From Dendronalium phyllosphericum CENA369 (GTDB lineage Bacteria; Cyanobacteriota; Cyanobacteriia; Cyanobacteriales; Nostocaceae): a stretch of 34,168 nt of DNA. This document shows, in pieces, positions 34,077-34,168 of this stretch. How positions within the stretch are numbered: position 1 is the stretch's first letter; every line of letters starts with the position of its first letter. The notes beneath the pieces are model-generated. The model had not been told where the DNA came from and searched no databases. It saw only the letters and a list, made by a program, of their open reading frames with translations. Location: NCBI RefSeq assembly GCF_016056275.1, contig NZ_JAECZA010000001.1, positions 206,903 through 241,070 on the forward strand. Direction: 5' to 3'. The translations under genes and the position numbers were made by a program.

Positions 34077-34168
34077 AGGAGCAGAGGAGCAAAGAAAGTA
34101 AATTTACGTGAGTTTGACGGGTGCTATTTTTACCTCTCCCCAGCCTCCCCATCTCCCCCATCTCCCCC

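Overview
The window looks like chromosomal DNA from a filamentous, probably heterocyst-forming cyanobacterium (order Nostocales). The evidence is the many HIP1-type GCGATCGC sites, a kaiABC clock operon with a shortened KaiA, a TolC-type exporter directly after kaiC that matches HgdD by layout, a Ycf20 protein, a photosystem II S4-domain protein, a plant/cyanobacterial-type glycerate kinase, and abundant AT-rich and G-rich short repeats typical of these genomes. I recalled gene order in Anabaena and Nostoc from memory; no database was searched.

Layout. 1-3.4 kb: a short tandem repeat, tRNA-Val(GAC), an SDR oxidoreductase, a photosystem II S4-domain protein and two small conserved proteins. 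3.8-8.8 kb (minus strand): kaiA, kaiB, kaiC, then a 749-residue TolC-family exporter with a very long N-terminal extension. 9.4-13.0 kb (plus strand, divergent from kaiA): a 1184-residue histidine kinase with CBS repeats, a PAS-like region and three receiver-like domains, two of them without a phosphoacceptor Asp. A repeat of intergenic type has been inserted in frame into it. 13.1-18.2 kb: a GT39/ArnT-like glycosyltransferase, a putative lipoprotein, Ycf20, a 91-bp MITE-like element and D-glycerate 3-kinase. 18.6-20.3 kb: a small accessory patch with a Phd/ParE toxin-antitoxin pair and two unrecognised small genes.

20.4-27.8 kb holds the most distinctive system, a complete ebo cluster. Reading on the minus strand the order is eboA, eboB (TatD-like), eboC (UbiA-like prenyltransferase), eboE (TIM barrel) and eboF (alkaline-phosphatase superfamily). 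eboD (3-dehydroquinate-synthase-like sugar phosphate cyclase) is on the plus strand, divergent across an AT-rich spacer of about 470 bp. In Nostoc this cluster is linked to export of the scytonemin precursor to the periplasm, and elsewhere it occurs beside other secondary-metabolite pathways. No scytonemin core genes are visible here. EboF lacks several canonical metal ligands of its superfamily.

27.9-34.2 kb: an RTX repeat protein with a perfect, apparently recent 27-bp duplication, a DCC-family thiol oxidoreductase, and a plus-strand run of AraC regulator, aldo/keto reductase, Dps ferritin and pirin that suggests a redox or stress theme. The window ends in G-rich and C-rich low-complexity repeats.
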